Origin: Nocardioides sp. URHA0020
GTDB taxonomy: Bacteria > Actinomycetota > Actinomycetes > Propionibacteriales > Nocardioidaceae
NCBI RefSeq assembly: GCF_000620705.1
Contig: NZ_KK211171.1
Location: 203,143-267,142, forward strand
Direction of reading: 5' to 3'
DNA: 64,000 bases
Shown here in pieces: positions 18,079 through 26,610 of the stretch; position 1 is the first letter of the stretch, and each line of letters starts with the position of its first letter. Below the pieces are notes generated by a model. It had not been told where the DNA came from. It worked only from the letters and a program-made list of their open reading frames with translations, and made no database searches. A program made the translations under genes and the position numbers.

Positions 18079-18125
18079 GGTGGACGATCCACCGACTGCC
18101 GTCGGGAGACGGTGGATGACCCACC
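18079..18125 (-). promoter_or_regulatory. Three small hairpins between kdpD and kdpE
   Basis: Three consecutive stem-loops lie in the only non-overlapping junction of the kdp operon: GGTGGA-CGA-TCCACC (18079-18093), CCGTC-GGGA-GACGG (18099-18112) and GGTGG-ATGAC-CCACC (18111-18125). They could separate expression of the regulator from that of the sensor. Confidence 0.4.
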
Positions 18126-18155
18126 GCTCGCCGCACGGGGTCCGGAGCCGCCCGC

Positions 18156-20660
18156 TCACGCGTCGGCCCGCGGGATCGACAGCACCATGGTCAGCCCTCC
18201 GCCGGGAGTGTCCTCGGCGGACAGCGTGCCACCGACCGCCTCGGTGAGCCCACGCGCCACGGCGAGCCCGAGACCCAGACCGCCCGCGCTGGTGTCGTCG
18301 AGTCGCTGGAACGGGTCGAACATCCGCTCGCGTCGGTCCTCCGGTACGCCGGGGCCGCGGTCGACGACGAGCACCTCGACGGTGTCCGCCAGCACGTGCG
18401 CGAGCACCCGCACCGGCGTACCGGCCGAGACGCGCACCGCGTTGGAGACCAGGTTGGCGACAACGCGCTCGAGCAGGCCCGCGTCGGTGCGCACCGGCGG
18501 CGCGGACTCCTCGACCTCGAGCGAGACCGTGCCGACGGGCTGGCCGGAGACGGCCAGCGGCAGGATCTCCTCGAGGCTGCGGTCGCGCAGCACCGGGTGC
18601 ACGAGCCCCGACTCCAGCCGGGACAGGTCGAGGAGGTTGTCGATCAGCCGCTCCAGCTGCTCGGTCGAGGAGTCGACGGCGGCGACCAGCTCGGCGCGGT
18701 CGGCCGGATCCAGGGCGTCGGACACGAGTCCGTCGACCGACGCGCGCATCGTCGCGAGCGGCGTACGCAGGTCGTGGGACACGGCCCGCAGCACCGAGGT
18801 GCTGGTGGCCTCGGCGCGCTCCAGGGCGGCGGCGCGCTCCTCACGCTCGCGGAGGCGGCGGTACTCGAGCACCAGTCCGGTCTGCACGGCGAAGCCCTCG
18901 AGCACCCGTTGGTCGGTCGCGCGCAGCGCCGAGCCGCGCAGGGCGATGACATGGTCGTCGTCGACCTGCACCCGCGTGTCCGCGCCCTCCGGCTCGACGG
19001 GCGGCGCCGCACCGCTGCTCGCCACCACGACCCACCCCGCCGGGCCTCGCTCGAGGAGCGCGGCCGACTGCTGCCCGAACACCTCCCGCAGCCGCTCGAC
19101 GATCGCCTCGGCGGTGTCCTGGCCGGTGAGCACCGAGCGCGACAGGGCACCGAGCGTCGCTGCCTCGGTGCGCGCCCGTACGGCGTCGGCCGCGCGTCGT
19201 GACGCCCGGTCGACGACGCTCGCCACGCCGATCGCCACGGCGACGAACACCAGCAGGGCCACCAGGTTGGTCGGCTCGGAGATCGTCAGCTTGCGCACGG
19301 GCGGGGTGAAGAACCAGTTCATCAGCAGGAACCCGCCCAGCGCCGCGATCAGCGCCGGGAGCATCCCCCCGACCAGTGCGACCAGCACGGTGACCGCGAG
19401 GAAGAGCAGCACGTCGACCGGCAGCTGGTCGGGGTCGCTCGAGGTGCGCAGCACCACGGTCAGCAGCACGGGCAACACCACCGACAGCGCGAGCCCGACC
19501 ACCTGGCGCGGGCGACTGAGGGGCGAGAGGTACCACCGCGTGCGGGCGGCCCGCGCCACCTCGCCGTGCGTGACGAGGTGGACGTCGATCGACCCGGCGA
19601 GCGAGGCGATGCGGTCCCCCGTCGTACCGGTGAAGAGACGTCGGAGCCGGCCGTGCCGGGAGACGCCGACGACGACCATCGTGGCGTTGGCACCGGTCGC
19701 GAAGTCGACGACGGCCGCCGACACGTCCTCGCCGACGACGGAGTGGAAGGTGCCGCCGAGCGACGCGACCAGCTGCTGGGCCCGCGCGATCCGGCTCTCG
19801 TCGGGGTTCGCCAGGCCGTCGTTCGCGATGACGTGCACGGCGAGGAGCTCCGAGCCGGACGCGCGCTGGGCGAGCCTCGCTCCGCGCCGCAGGAGGGTCT
19901 CGCTCTCGGGACCGCCCGTGACGGCGACGACGATGCGCTCCTTGGCCGGCCACGGCGCCTCGATCCGGTGAGCGCGCCGGTAGTCCCCCAGCGCGTCGTC
20001 GACCCGGTCGGCCAGCCACAGCAGGGCGAGCTCGCGCAGCGCGGTCAGGTTGCCGACGCGGAAGTACGACGTGAGTGACGCGTCGATCTGCTCGGGCCGG
20101 TAGATGTTGCCGTGGGCCATCCGGCGGCGCAACGCGTCCGGCGACATGTCGACGAGCTGGATCTGGTCGGCGGTGCGGACCACCTCGTCCGGCACGGTCT
20201 CGCGCTGCCGGACCCCGGTGATCCGCTCGACCTCGTCGTTGAGGGACTCCAGGTGCTGGATGTTGACGGTGGTGATGACGTCGATGCCGGCGGCCCGGAG
20301 CCGCTCGACGTCCTCGGCCCGCTTCTGGGTCACGCTGCCCGGGACGTTGGTGTGGGCGAGCTCGTCGACGCACACGACGGCCGGCCGCCGGGCGAGCACG
20401 GCCTCGGTGTCCATCTCGGTGAACGTCGTACCCCGGTAGGAGACCTCCACCCGTGGCACGACCTCGAGCCCGTCGACCATGCCCGTCGTCAGCTGGCGAC
20501 CGTGCGTCTCGACGTACCCCACGACCACGTCGGTGCCGCGCTCGCACCGCCGCCGCGCCTCGGACAGCATCGCGTAGGTCTTGCCGACGCCGGGTGCGGC
20601 ACCGAGATAGACCGTCAGCCGCCCGCGGCGCTCCGGTCGTGGCTCGGCCTCCATGGTCAC
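18156..20660 (-). CDS. kdpD: KdpD osmosensitive potassium-channel sensor histidine kinase
   Basis: The 834-residue protein has the full KdpD layout. The N-terminal domain carries Walker A GAAPGVGKT (20-28) and ETHGR; a Usp-like domain follows with ERIVVAVTGGPESETLLRRGARLA. Four membrane segments (about 400-510) precede a GAF-like region. The kinase core has phospho-acceptor His about 628 in AVSHDLRTPLATMRASVDG, plus N and G boxes (NLVSNAVR, DRGPGVP, GLGLGLAVARG). It senses potassium limitation and phosphorylates KdpE. The GTG start overlaps the kdpC stop as GTGA; an ATG two codons later is an alternative. Confidence 0.95.
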   Translation of the reverse strand: MTMEAEPRPERRGRLTVYLGAAPGVGKTYAMLSEARRRCERGTDVVVGYVETHGRQLTTGMVDGLEVVPRVEVSYRGTTFTEMDTEAVLARRPAVVCVDELAHTNVPGSVTQKRAEDVERLRAAGIDVITTVNIQHLESLNDEVERITGVRQRETVPDEVVRTADQIQLVDMSPDALRRRMAHGNIYRPEQIDASLTSYFRVGNLTALRELALLWLADRVDDALGDYRRAHRIEAPWPAKERIVVAVTGGPESETLLRRGARLAQRASGSELLAVHVIANDGLANPDESRIARAQQLVASLGGTFHSVVGEDVSAAVVDFATGANATMVVVGVSRHGRLRRLFTGTTGDRIASLAGSIDVHLVTHGEVARAARTRWYLSPLSRPRQVVGLALSVVLPVLLTVVLRTSSDPDQLPVDVLLFLAVTVLVALVGGMLPALIAALGGFLLMNWFFTPPVRKLTISEPTNLVALLVFVAVAIGVASVVDRASRRAADAVRARTEAATLGALSRSVLTGQDTAEAIVERLREVFGQQSAALLERGPAGWVVVASSGAAPPVEPEGADTRVQVDDDHVIALRGSALRATDQRVLEGFAVQTGLVLEYRRLREREERAAALERAEATSTSVLRAVSHDLRTPLATMRASVDGLVSDALDPADRAELVAAVDSSTEQLERLIDNLLDLSRLESGLVHPVLRDRSLEEILPLAVSGQPVGTVSLEVEESAPPVRTDAGLLERVVANLVSNAVRVSAGTPVRVLAHVLADTVEVLVVDRGPGVPEDRRERMFDPFQRLDDTSAGGLGLGLAVARGLTEAVGGTLSAEDTPGGGLTMVLSIPRADA

Positions 20661-21277
20661 GATCCTGCCAGCACGCGCACCGCGAGGTTGAGCTCGAGCA
20701 CGTTCACCCGCGGCTCACCGAGCACGCCCCAGGTGCGGCCCGAGGTGTGCTCCGACACCAGGCGCCGTACGGCGTCCTCGGCGAGCCCGTGTGCTCTGGC
20801 GACCCGCGGCACCTGGAGGGCGGCGTACGCCGGCGAGATGTCGGGATCGAGACCGGAGCCGGACGCGGTGACCGCGTCCGGGGGTACGTCGGCGGGGTCG
20901 ACGCCCTCGCGAACGGCGATCTCGGCCTTGCGCTGCTTGATCGCCGCGATGAGGTCGGGGTCCTCCGGGCCGTAGTTGGAGCCGTAGCTGTCGAGCGGGT
21001 CGTAGCCGGCGCCCGCGGCCGACGGTCGGGGCTGGAAGAGCCCCTCGTCGTCGACGAGCTGGCCCAGGAGCGCCGACCCGACCGCCGTGCCAGCATCGGT
21101 GGTGTGGGCGCCGGTCCCCGTGACCAGCGACCCGTGCGACCTCCACGGGGCGGCCACCGCGGCGACGCCGTACACGACACCGGGGTAGACGACCCCGAGC
21201 ACCAGCGTCGCGGCGATCAGCACGCGCAGGCCGGCAAGGCTCTGGCGGAGGAGTGCGTAGAGGTCCTTCATCTTCAT
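20657..21277 (-). CDS. kdpC: KdpC subunit of potassium-transporting ATPase
   Basis: A 206-residue single-span subunit with an N-terminal membrane helix (about 12-37, [24 protein letters not shown]) and a periplasmic domain. Conserved stretches are [43 protein letters not shown] and [11 protein letters not shown]. KdpC stabilises the KdpFABC complex and assists ATP binding and energy coupling. The ATG overlaps the kdpB stop (ATGA at 21274-21277); a second in-frame ATG lies two codons downstream. Confidence 0.95.
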   Translation of the reverse strand: MKMKDLYALLRQSLAGLRVLIAATLVLGVVYPGVVYGVAAVAAPWRSHGSLVTGTGAHTTDAGTAVGSALLGQLVDDEGLFQPRPSAAGAGYDPLDSYGSNYGPEDPDLIAAIKQRKAEIAVREGVDPADVPPDAVTASGSGLDPDISPAYAALQVPRVARAHGLAEDAVRRLVSEHTSGRTWGVLGEPRVNVLELNLAVRVLAGS

Positions 21278-23262
21278 GCTCCTGGGATCTGCGAGATGAC
21301 GAGGTCGAGCAGCTTGATGCCGACGAACGGCGCGATCAGTCCGCCGGCCCCGTAGATCAGCAGGTTGCGGCGCAGCAGGTCGGCGGCCGACGACGGGCGG
21401 TAGCGCACCCCTCGCAGGGACAGCGGGATCAGCGCGACGATGACGAGCGCGTTGAAGACGACCGCGGAGAGGATCGCGGACTCCGGTGACGACAGGTGCA
21501 TCACGTTGAGCACGTCGAGTTGGGGGAAGGCAACGACGAACATCGCGGGCAGGATCGCGAAGTACTTGGCGACGTCGTTGGCGATCGAGAAGGTCGTGAG
21601 AGCCCCCCGGGTGATGAGCAGCTGCTTGCCGATCTCCACGATCTCGATGAGCTTCGTCGGGTCGGAGTCGAGGTCGACCATGTTGCCGGCCTCCTTGGCC
21701 GCGATCGTCCCCGTGTTCATCGCGACGCCGACGTCGGCCTGGGCGAGCGCCGGGGCGTCGTTGGTGCCGTCGCCGCACATCGCGACCATCCGGCCGCCCT
21801 CCTGCTCCTTGCGGATGAGGGCGAGCTTGTCCTCCGGGGTCGCCTCGGCCAGGAAGTCGTCGACCCCGGCCTCCTCCGCGATCGCACGGGCGGTGGTGGC
21901 GTTGTCACCGGTGATCATCACCGTGCGGATGCCCATCGCCCGCATCTCGTCGAAGCGGGCGCGCATGCCCTCCTTGACGACGTCCTTGAGATGGATGACA
22001 CCGAGCAGGCGGCCGCTCTCGGCGACCACCAGCGGCGTACCCCCCGACGAGCCGACCTGGTCGACGAGCGCGTCGAGCTCGGGGTCCGAGCAGCCGACCC
22101 AGGCGGTCACGGCCGAGGCCGCACCCTTGCGGATCTCCCGTCCGGGGAGGTCGATGCCGCTCATCCGGGTGGTGGCGCTGAACTGCACCAGCGTCCCACC
22201 CGGGTCGTCCGCCTGAGGCTGGCGCATGGAGATGCCTGAAGCGGACGACCCGATCAGGGCGACGATCGAGCGCCCCTCCGGGGTCTCGTCGGCGAGCGAG
22301 GAGAGCAGCGCGGCCCCGGCCAGCTCGTCCTCGGTCACGCCGTCGAGCGCCAGCAGCGCCACGGCCCGGCGGTTGCCGTAGGTGATGGTGCCGGTCTTGT
22401 CGAGGAGCAGTACGTCGACGTCGCCCGCGGCCTCGACCGCGCGCCCGGACATGGCCAGCACGTTGCGGCGCACGAGCCGGTCCATGCCGGCGATGCCGAT
22501 GGCCGAGAGCAGGGCCCCGATCGTGGTGGGGATCAGGCAGACCAGCAGGGCGGTCAGCACGACCGCGGACTGGTGCGCGCCGCTGTAGTCGGCGACGAGG
22601 TAGAGGCTCCCGACGACCACCACGAAGATCGCGGTGAGCGACCCGAGCAGCACGTTGAGCGCGATCTCGTTCGGGGTGCGCTGGCGCTCGGAGCCTTCGA
22701 CCAGGGCGATCATCCGGTCGACGAAGGACCCGCCGGGCTCCGAGGTGATGCGGACGACGACCTGGTCGGAGAGCACCACGGTCCCGCCCGTGACGGCCGA
22801 CCGGTCGCCACCCGACTCGCGGATCACCGGCGCGGACTCCCCGGTCACCGCCGACTCGTCCACCGAGGCGACCCCCTCGACGACCTCGCCGTCACCGGGG
22901 ATCCGCTCCCCCGCGTCGACGACCACGACGTCGCCGGCGCGCAGGGACGTCGACGTGACCAGGTCCCAGCCGCCGTCCGGGCGGCGCCGACGGGCGGTCG
23001 TCTCCTGCTGCAGAGCCCGCAGGCTGGCGGCCTGCGCCTTGCCCCGACCCTCGGCGACCGACTCGGCCAGGGTCCCGAAGAGCACGGTGAGCCACAGCCA
23101 GATGGTGACCCCGACGGCCATGGTGGTCGGGTCGAGGACCGCCATCACGGTGGTCGCGGCGGCGCCGATCTCCACGACCAGCATCACCGGGGTGGCGAGG
23201 AGCTCGCGCGGGTCGAGCTTGCGGAGGGCACCGGGCAGAGCGCCCGTGAGATCAAGGTTCAC
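21274..23262 (-). CDS. kdpB: KdpB catalytic P-type ATPase subunit
   Basis: The 662-residue P-type ATPase has the phosphorylation motif [13 protein letters not shown] (Asp about 288). Its actuator loop is [14 protein letters not shown], the nucleotide-binding region follows, and [22 protein letters not shown] is the hinge. KdpB hydrolyses ATP to drive potassium uptake through KdpA. The start is a GTG overlapping the kdpA stop (GTGA, 23259-23262). A much longer frame continues upstream, but that part is antisense-frame sequence of kdpA and is not coding. Confidence 0.95.
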   Translation of the reverse strand: MNLDLTGALPGALRKLDPRELLATPVMLVVEIGAAATTVMAVLDPTTMAVGVTIWLWLTVLFGTLAESVAEGRGKAQAASLRALQQETTARRRRPDGGWDLVTSTSLRAGDVVVVDAGERIPGDGEVVEGVASVDESAVTGESAPVIRESGGDRSAVTGGTVVLSDQVVVRITSEPGGSFVDRMIALVEGSERQRTPNEIALNVLLGSLTAIFVVVVGSLYLVADYSGAHQSAVVLTALLVCLIPTTIGALLSAIGIAGMDRLVRRNVLAMSGRAVEAAGDVDVLLLDKTGTITYGNRRAVALLALDGVTEDELAGAALLSSLADETPEGRSIVALIGSSASGISMRQPQADDPGGTLVQFSATTRMSGIDLPGREIRKGAASAVTAWVGCSDPELDALVDQVGSSGGTPLVVAESGRLLGVIHLKDVVKEGMRARFDEMRAMGIRTVMITGDNATTARAIAEEAGVDDFLAEATPEDKLALIRKEQEGGRMVAMCGDGTNDAPALAQADVGVAMNTGTIAAKEAGNMVDLDSDPTKLIEIVEIGKQLLITRGALTTFSIANDVAKYFAILPAMFVVAFPQLDVLNVMHLSSPESAILSAVVFNALVIVALIPLSLRGVRYRPSSAADLLRRNLLIYGAGGLIAPFVGIKLLDLVISQIPGA

Positions 23263-24923
23263 GACAGCGACTCCACGATCGGACCGAGGACGAGGACCGG
23301 GACGTAGGTCAGACCGACCACGACCAGGGCGACGCCCGAGAGGAGGGCCACGAAGAGTGGCCGGTGGGTGGGCAGGGTGCCGGCGCCCGGTGGCAGCCGT
23401 CGCTGCGCCGAGAAGCGACCGGCGAGGGCGAGCACCAGCACCATCGGCACGAAGCGGCCGAGCAGCATGCACAGCCCGAGCAGGGTGTCCCAGAACGGCG
23501 TGCCCGAGGACAGGCCGCCGAAGGCGCTGCCGTTGTTGTTGGACGCCGACGTGACGGCGTACAGCGCCTCCGACAGACCGTGCGGCCCGGACTCCTGGAG
23601 CCCGGCCAGGCCCTGCGACGCGGTGATGGCGGTCGCGGTGCCGACCAGCACCAGCACCGGGGTGGTGAGGACGTAGAGGGCGACGAGCACGATCTCGCGC
23701 TGGCCGATCTTCTTGCCGAGGTACTCCGGCGTACGTCCGACCATCAGGCCGGCGAGGAAGACGGTGACGACGGCGAGGATCAGCATCCCGTACAGGCCTG
23801 ACCCGACGCCGCCGGGCGCGACCTCGCCCAGCATCATGTTGAACATCGCGACCCCGCCGCCCGGGGCGGTGAACGAGTCGTGCATGGAGTTGACCGCCCC
23901 GGTGGAGGTCCCGGTCGTGGCCGCGCCGAAGAGCGCAGAGGCCGCCGCGCCGAAGCGCACCTCCTTGCCCTCCATCGCACCGCCGGCCACGCCAGGGGCG
24001 GTGCCCGGCCCGGCCATCTCCGCCCAGGTGAGCAGGGCGATCGAGACGCCGAGCAGCAGCGCCATCACGGCGAGCACCGCGCCTCCCTGGCGCCGGTCGC
24101 CGACGATCCGACCGAAGGCCCAGGCCATCGCGAACGGGATGAGGAGCATCAGGAAGATCTCGACGAGGTTCGTCAGCGGCGTGGGGTTCTCGAACGGGTG
24201 CGCGGAGTTGGCGTTGTAGAAGCCGCCGCCGTTGGTGCCCAGCTCCTTGATGGCCTCCTGGCTGGCCACCGGTCCCCCGGTGACGGCCTGGGTCCCACCC
24301 GTCAGCGTGTGCACGGCCTGCGGCTCGAGGAGGTTCTGGACGACGCCAAGCACGACCAGCACCACCGCGGCGACCAGGGCGAGGGGTAGCAGCACCCGGA
24401 CGACGGTGCGCACCAGGTCGGCCCAGAAGTTGCCGACCCGGCCGTCCTGGAGGTTGCGGGCGAGGCCACGAGCCAGCGCCGCGGCGACCGCCATGCCGAC
24501 GCCGGCGGACACGAAGTTCTGCACGGTCAGGCCGGACATCTGGACGAGGTGGCCGACGGTCGACTCGCCGGAGTACCACTGCCAGTTCGTGTTGGTCACG
24601 AACGAGACCGCGGTGTTCCAGGCCCCGTCGGCCGGCAGGCCGGCGAACCCGAGGGAGAGCGGCAGGTGGCCCTGCAGGCGACCGAACGCGTAGAGGCCGA
24701 GGATGCTGACCAGCGAGAAGCCCAGCACCGACAGCGCGTAGGTCTTCCAGTGCTGGTCGGCGTCGGGGTCGAGGCGGAGCGCGCGGTACGACGCCCGCTC
24801 GACCGCGAGGTGCCGCGGCGACGTGTACACGTGGGACAGATAGCGCCCGAGGACGGGCACGGCCACGGCGAGCGCGATGACGAGCACGGCGATCTGGCCG
24901 AGAGCGGGCCCGAGGCTGCTCAC
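23259..24923 (-). CDS. kdpA: KdpA potassium-binding channel-like subunit
   Basis: The 554-residue polytopic protein has about ten membrane segments and the four degenerate selectivity-filter loops of the KdpA/Trk superfamily: [51 protein letters not shown], and a first loop in the N-terminal third. It binds and translocates potassium with high affinity. The start is GTG, overlapping the kdpF stop as GTGA. It is the first large gene of the operon, which runs kdpF-A-B-C-D with 4-base overlaps at every junction. Confidence 0.96.
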   Translation of the reverse strand: MSSLGPALGQIAVLVIALAVAVPVLGRYLSHVYTSPRHLAVERASYRALRLDPDADQHWKTYALSVLGFSLVSILGLYAFGRLQGHLPLSLGFAGLPADGAWNTAVSFVTNTNWQWYSGESTVGHLVQMSGLTVQNFVSAGVGMAVAAALARGLARNLQDGRVGNFWADLVRTVVRVLLPLALVAAVVLVVLGVVQNLLEPQAVHTLTGGTQAVTGGPVASQEAIKELGTNGGGFYNANSAHPFENPTPLTNLVEIFLMLLIPFAMAWAFGRIVGDRRQGGAVLAVMALLLGVSIALLTWAEMAGPGTAPGVAGGAMEGKEVRFGAAASALFGAATTGTSTGAVNSMHDSFTAPGGGVAMFNMMLGEVAPGGVGSGLYGMLILAVVTVFLAGLMVGRTPEYLGKKIGQREIVLVALYVLTTPVLVLVGTATAITASQGLAGLQESGPHGLSEALYAVTSASNNNGSAFGGLSSGTPFWDTLLGLCMLLGRFVPMVLVLALAGRFSAQRRLPPGAGTLPTHRPLFVALLSGVALVVVGLTYVPVLVLGPIVESLS

Positions 24924-25012
24924 TGGGACAGCCGTCGGTCGAGGACGCTCACGAGGGCGGCGAGCAGCCCGAAGGCCAGCAGGGTCAGGAGGATGAGGGC
25001 GAGATCGGGCAC
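24920..25012 (-). CDS. kdpF: KdpF small membrane subunit
   Basis: A 30-residue hydrophobic peptide, [20 protein letters not shown] with tail [10 protein letters not shown], starting at GTG 25012 with AGGA about 9 bases upstream. The size, single membrane helix and basic tail match KdpF, which packs against KdpA and stabilises the complex. Its stop overlaps the kdpA start. Confidence 0.85.
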   Translation of the reverse strand: MPDLALILLTLLAFGLLAALVSVLDRRLSQ

Positions 25013-25054
25013 GAGGACATTCCTAGGTCCGCCGTACGCCGTCCCTCGACCGTC

Positions 25055-25105
25055 TTGACGGTTCCCTGACGCCCCGGACGGCGGTGTTGACGGTTCCCGA
25101 ACGCC
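25055..25105. promoter_or_regulatory. Two 19-bp direct repeats in the kdp upstream region
   Basis: TTGACGGTTCCCTGACGCC (25055-25073) and TTGACGGTTCCCGAACGCC (25087-25105) differ at two adjacent positions and are spaced 32 bases start to start, about three helical turns. They sit 43-93 bases upstream of kdpF and just before the divergent lactate monooxygenase gene. Same-face direct repeats are the arrangement expected for an OmpR-family dimer such as KdpE. The assignment to KdpE is inference. Confidence 0.5.
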
Positions 25106-25143
25106 CACCACTGCCGGGGGCCGGCCCCCGGCGCGGTGGTTGG

Positions 25144-26316
25144 ATGGCGCGCATGGCGAACTACTCCGACTTCCAGCTGGGCCTCTACTTCGCAGGCCTG
25201 GCCGGCGAGACCCCGCCGTACCCGCTCACCTTCGCCGGCCTCGAGGCCGCGGCCGAGGCAAAGATGGAGCACCGCCTGTGGGACTACGTCTCCGGCGGCG
25301 CGGGTGACGAGCACACCCAGCGCGCCAACGTGACGGCCTTCGAGCGCTGGGGCATCCTGCCGCGGATGCTGTCCGGTGCGGCCGACCGCGACCTGTCGAT
25401 CGAGCTCTTCGGCCACACCCTGCCGTCCCCGATCTTTTTGGCCCCGATCGGCGTCCTGGGGGTGATGACCGACGACGAGCACGGCGACCTCGCCGCGGCC
25501 GCCGCAGCAGCGGCGTCGGGGGTGCCGATGGTGGCCTCGACGCTGATGCAGGACCCGATGGAGGACGTCGCCGCCGCGCTCGGCGACACCCCGGGCTTCT
25601 TCCAGCTCTACACGCCCAACGACCGCGAGCTGGCCGAGAGCCTCGTCCACCGGGCCGAGGCCGCGGGCTACGCGGGGATCGTCGTCACGCTCGACACCTG
25701 GACGCTGGGCTACCGTCCGCGCGACCTCCAGCACGCGACCTTCCCGCAGCTGCGCGGGAGCTGCCTGGCCAACTACACCTCCGACCCCGTCTTCCGCGCG
25801 AAGCTGGCGGTGCCGCCGGAGGAGGACCTCGCCGCCGCGGCCGTCCAGTGGGCGTTCACCTTCGGCAACCCGAGCCTGACCTGGGACGACCTCGCCTGGC
25901 TGCGCGGTCTCACCGACCTGCCCCTGCTGCTCAAGGGGATCTGCCACCCCGACGACGTACGCCGGGCCAAGGACGCCGGCGTCGACGGCATCTACTGCTC
26001 CAACCACGGCGGTCGGCAGGCCGCGTCCGCGCCGGCGCTGGACCTGCTGCCCGCGGTCGTCGAGGCCGCCGAGGGGCTGCCGGTGCTCTTCGACTCCGGT
26101 GTCCGCTCGGGCGCCGACGTGGTCAAGGCGCTGGCCCTGGGCGCGACCGCCGTGGGCATCGGTCGGCCCTACGGCTACGGCGCGGTGCTGGGCGGCACGG
26201 CGGGCATCGAGTTCGTGCTCTCGTGCCTGCTCGCCGAGGCCGACCTGACGATGGGGCTCAACGGCTACGCGAGGATCGCCGACCTCACCCGTGACGTCCT
26301 GGTCGCCGTGCGCTGA
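25144..26316 (+). CDS. FMN-dependent alpha-hydroxy-acid oxidising enzyme, lactate 2-monooxygenase-like
   Basis: The 390-residue FMN barrel protein contains YVSGGAGDEHTQRANV (N-terminal FMN/substrate region), PSPIFLAPIGVLGV, the active-site His in YCSNHGGRQ (about residue 288), and the phosphate-binding FDSGVRSGADVVKALALGA. The GDEHTQRANV segment and overall length match the lactate monooxygenase group, which converts L-lactate to acetate, CO2 and water. Simple 2-hydroxyacid oxidase activity is the alternative. Two ATGs (25144, 25153) are possible. A strong terminator follows. The adjacent sugar-acid cluster could supply lactate. Confidence 0.8.
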   Translation: MARMANYSDFQLGLYFAGLAGETPPYPLTFAGLEAAAEAKMEHRLWDYVSGGAGDEHTQRANVTAFERWGILPRMLSGAADRDLSIELFGHTLPSPIFLAPIGVLGVMTDDEHGDLAAAAAAAASGVPMVASTLMQDPMEDVAAALGDTPGFFQLYTPNDRELAESLVHRAEAAGYAGIVVTLDTWTLGYRPRDLQHATFPQLRGSCLANYTSDPVFRAKLAVPPEEDLAAAAVQWAFTFGNPSLTWDDLAWLRGLTDLPLLLKGICHPDDVRRAKDAGVDGIYCSNHGGRQAASAPALDLLPAVVEAAEGLPVLFDSGVRSGADVVKALALGATAVGIGRPYGYGAVLGGTAGIEFVLSCLLAEADLTMGLNGYARIADLTRDVLVAVR

Positions 26317-26328
26317 CGTCCGGACGTG

Positions 26329-26364
26329 ACGAGGCCCCCACAGCCAACGCTGTGGGGGCCTCGT
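26329..26364 (+). terminator. Perfect 16-bp terminator hairpin
   Basis: ACGAGGCCCCCACAGC, loop CAAC, then GCTGTGGGGGCCTCGT. It lies 12 bases after the lactate monooxygenase stop. It is symmetrical, so it can also serve the convergent small gene. Confidence 0.9.
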
Positions 26365-26388
26365 TGCGTCGTACGACGCGTTGTCTGC

Positions 26389-26475
26389 TCAGACGCCCCG
26401 GCCACCGCGAACGCGGCCCAGGATGAAGAGCACCAACGCAACGATCGCGAGGATGATCAGAATGGTCCACAGCAT
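26389..26475 (-). CDS. Small hydrophobic single-span membrane protein (28 residues)
   Basis: MLWTILIILAIVALVLFILG followed by RVRGGRGV: one membrane helix and a basic glycine-rich tail. Such short membrane peptides are common in actinobacteria and uncharacterised. GGAG lies upstream, and base composition is lower in GC than its neighbours because of the hydrophobic codons. It is transcribed towards the lactate monooxygenase terminator. No function can be assigned. Confidence 0.6.
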   Translation of the reverse strand: MLWTILIILAIVALVLFILGRVRGGRGV

Positions 26476-26610
26476 GACAAGGCTCCGTCCGTTGGATGAT
26501 GCGAGACGACGCAGCACCGCGCGGGATCGCCGCGGGTCGGTCGCCGTCTCGAGCGCGCACCAGGTGGCGCACTCAACAGGTGCCCGTTGCTGCGGACAGC
26601 CAAACCCTCC

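Noticed and set aside
21274-24579. An 1101-residue version of KdpB
   Set aside because: The N-terminal 440 residues are an alternate-frame reading of kdpA. The GTG at 23262, overlapping the kdpA stop, gives the normal KdpB length.
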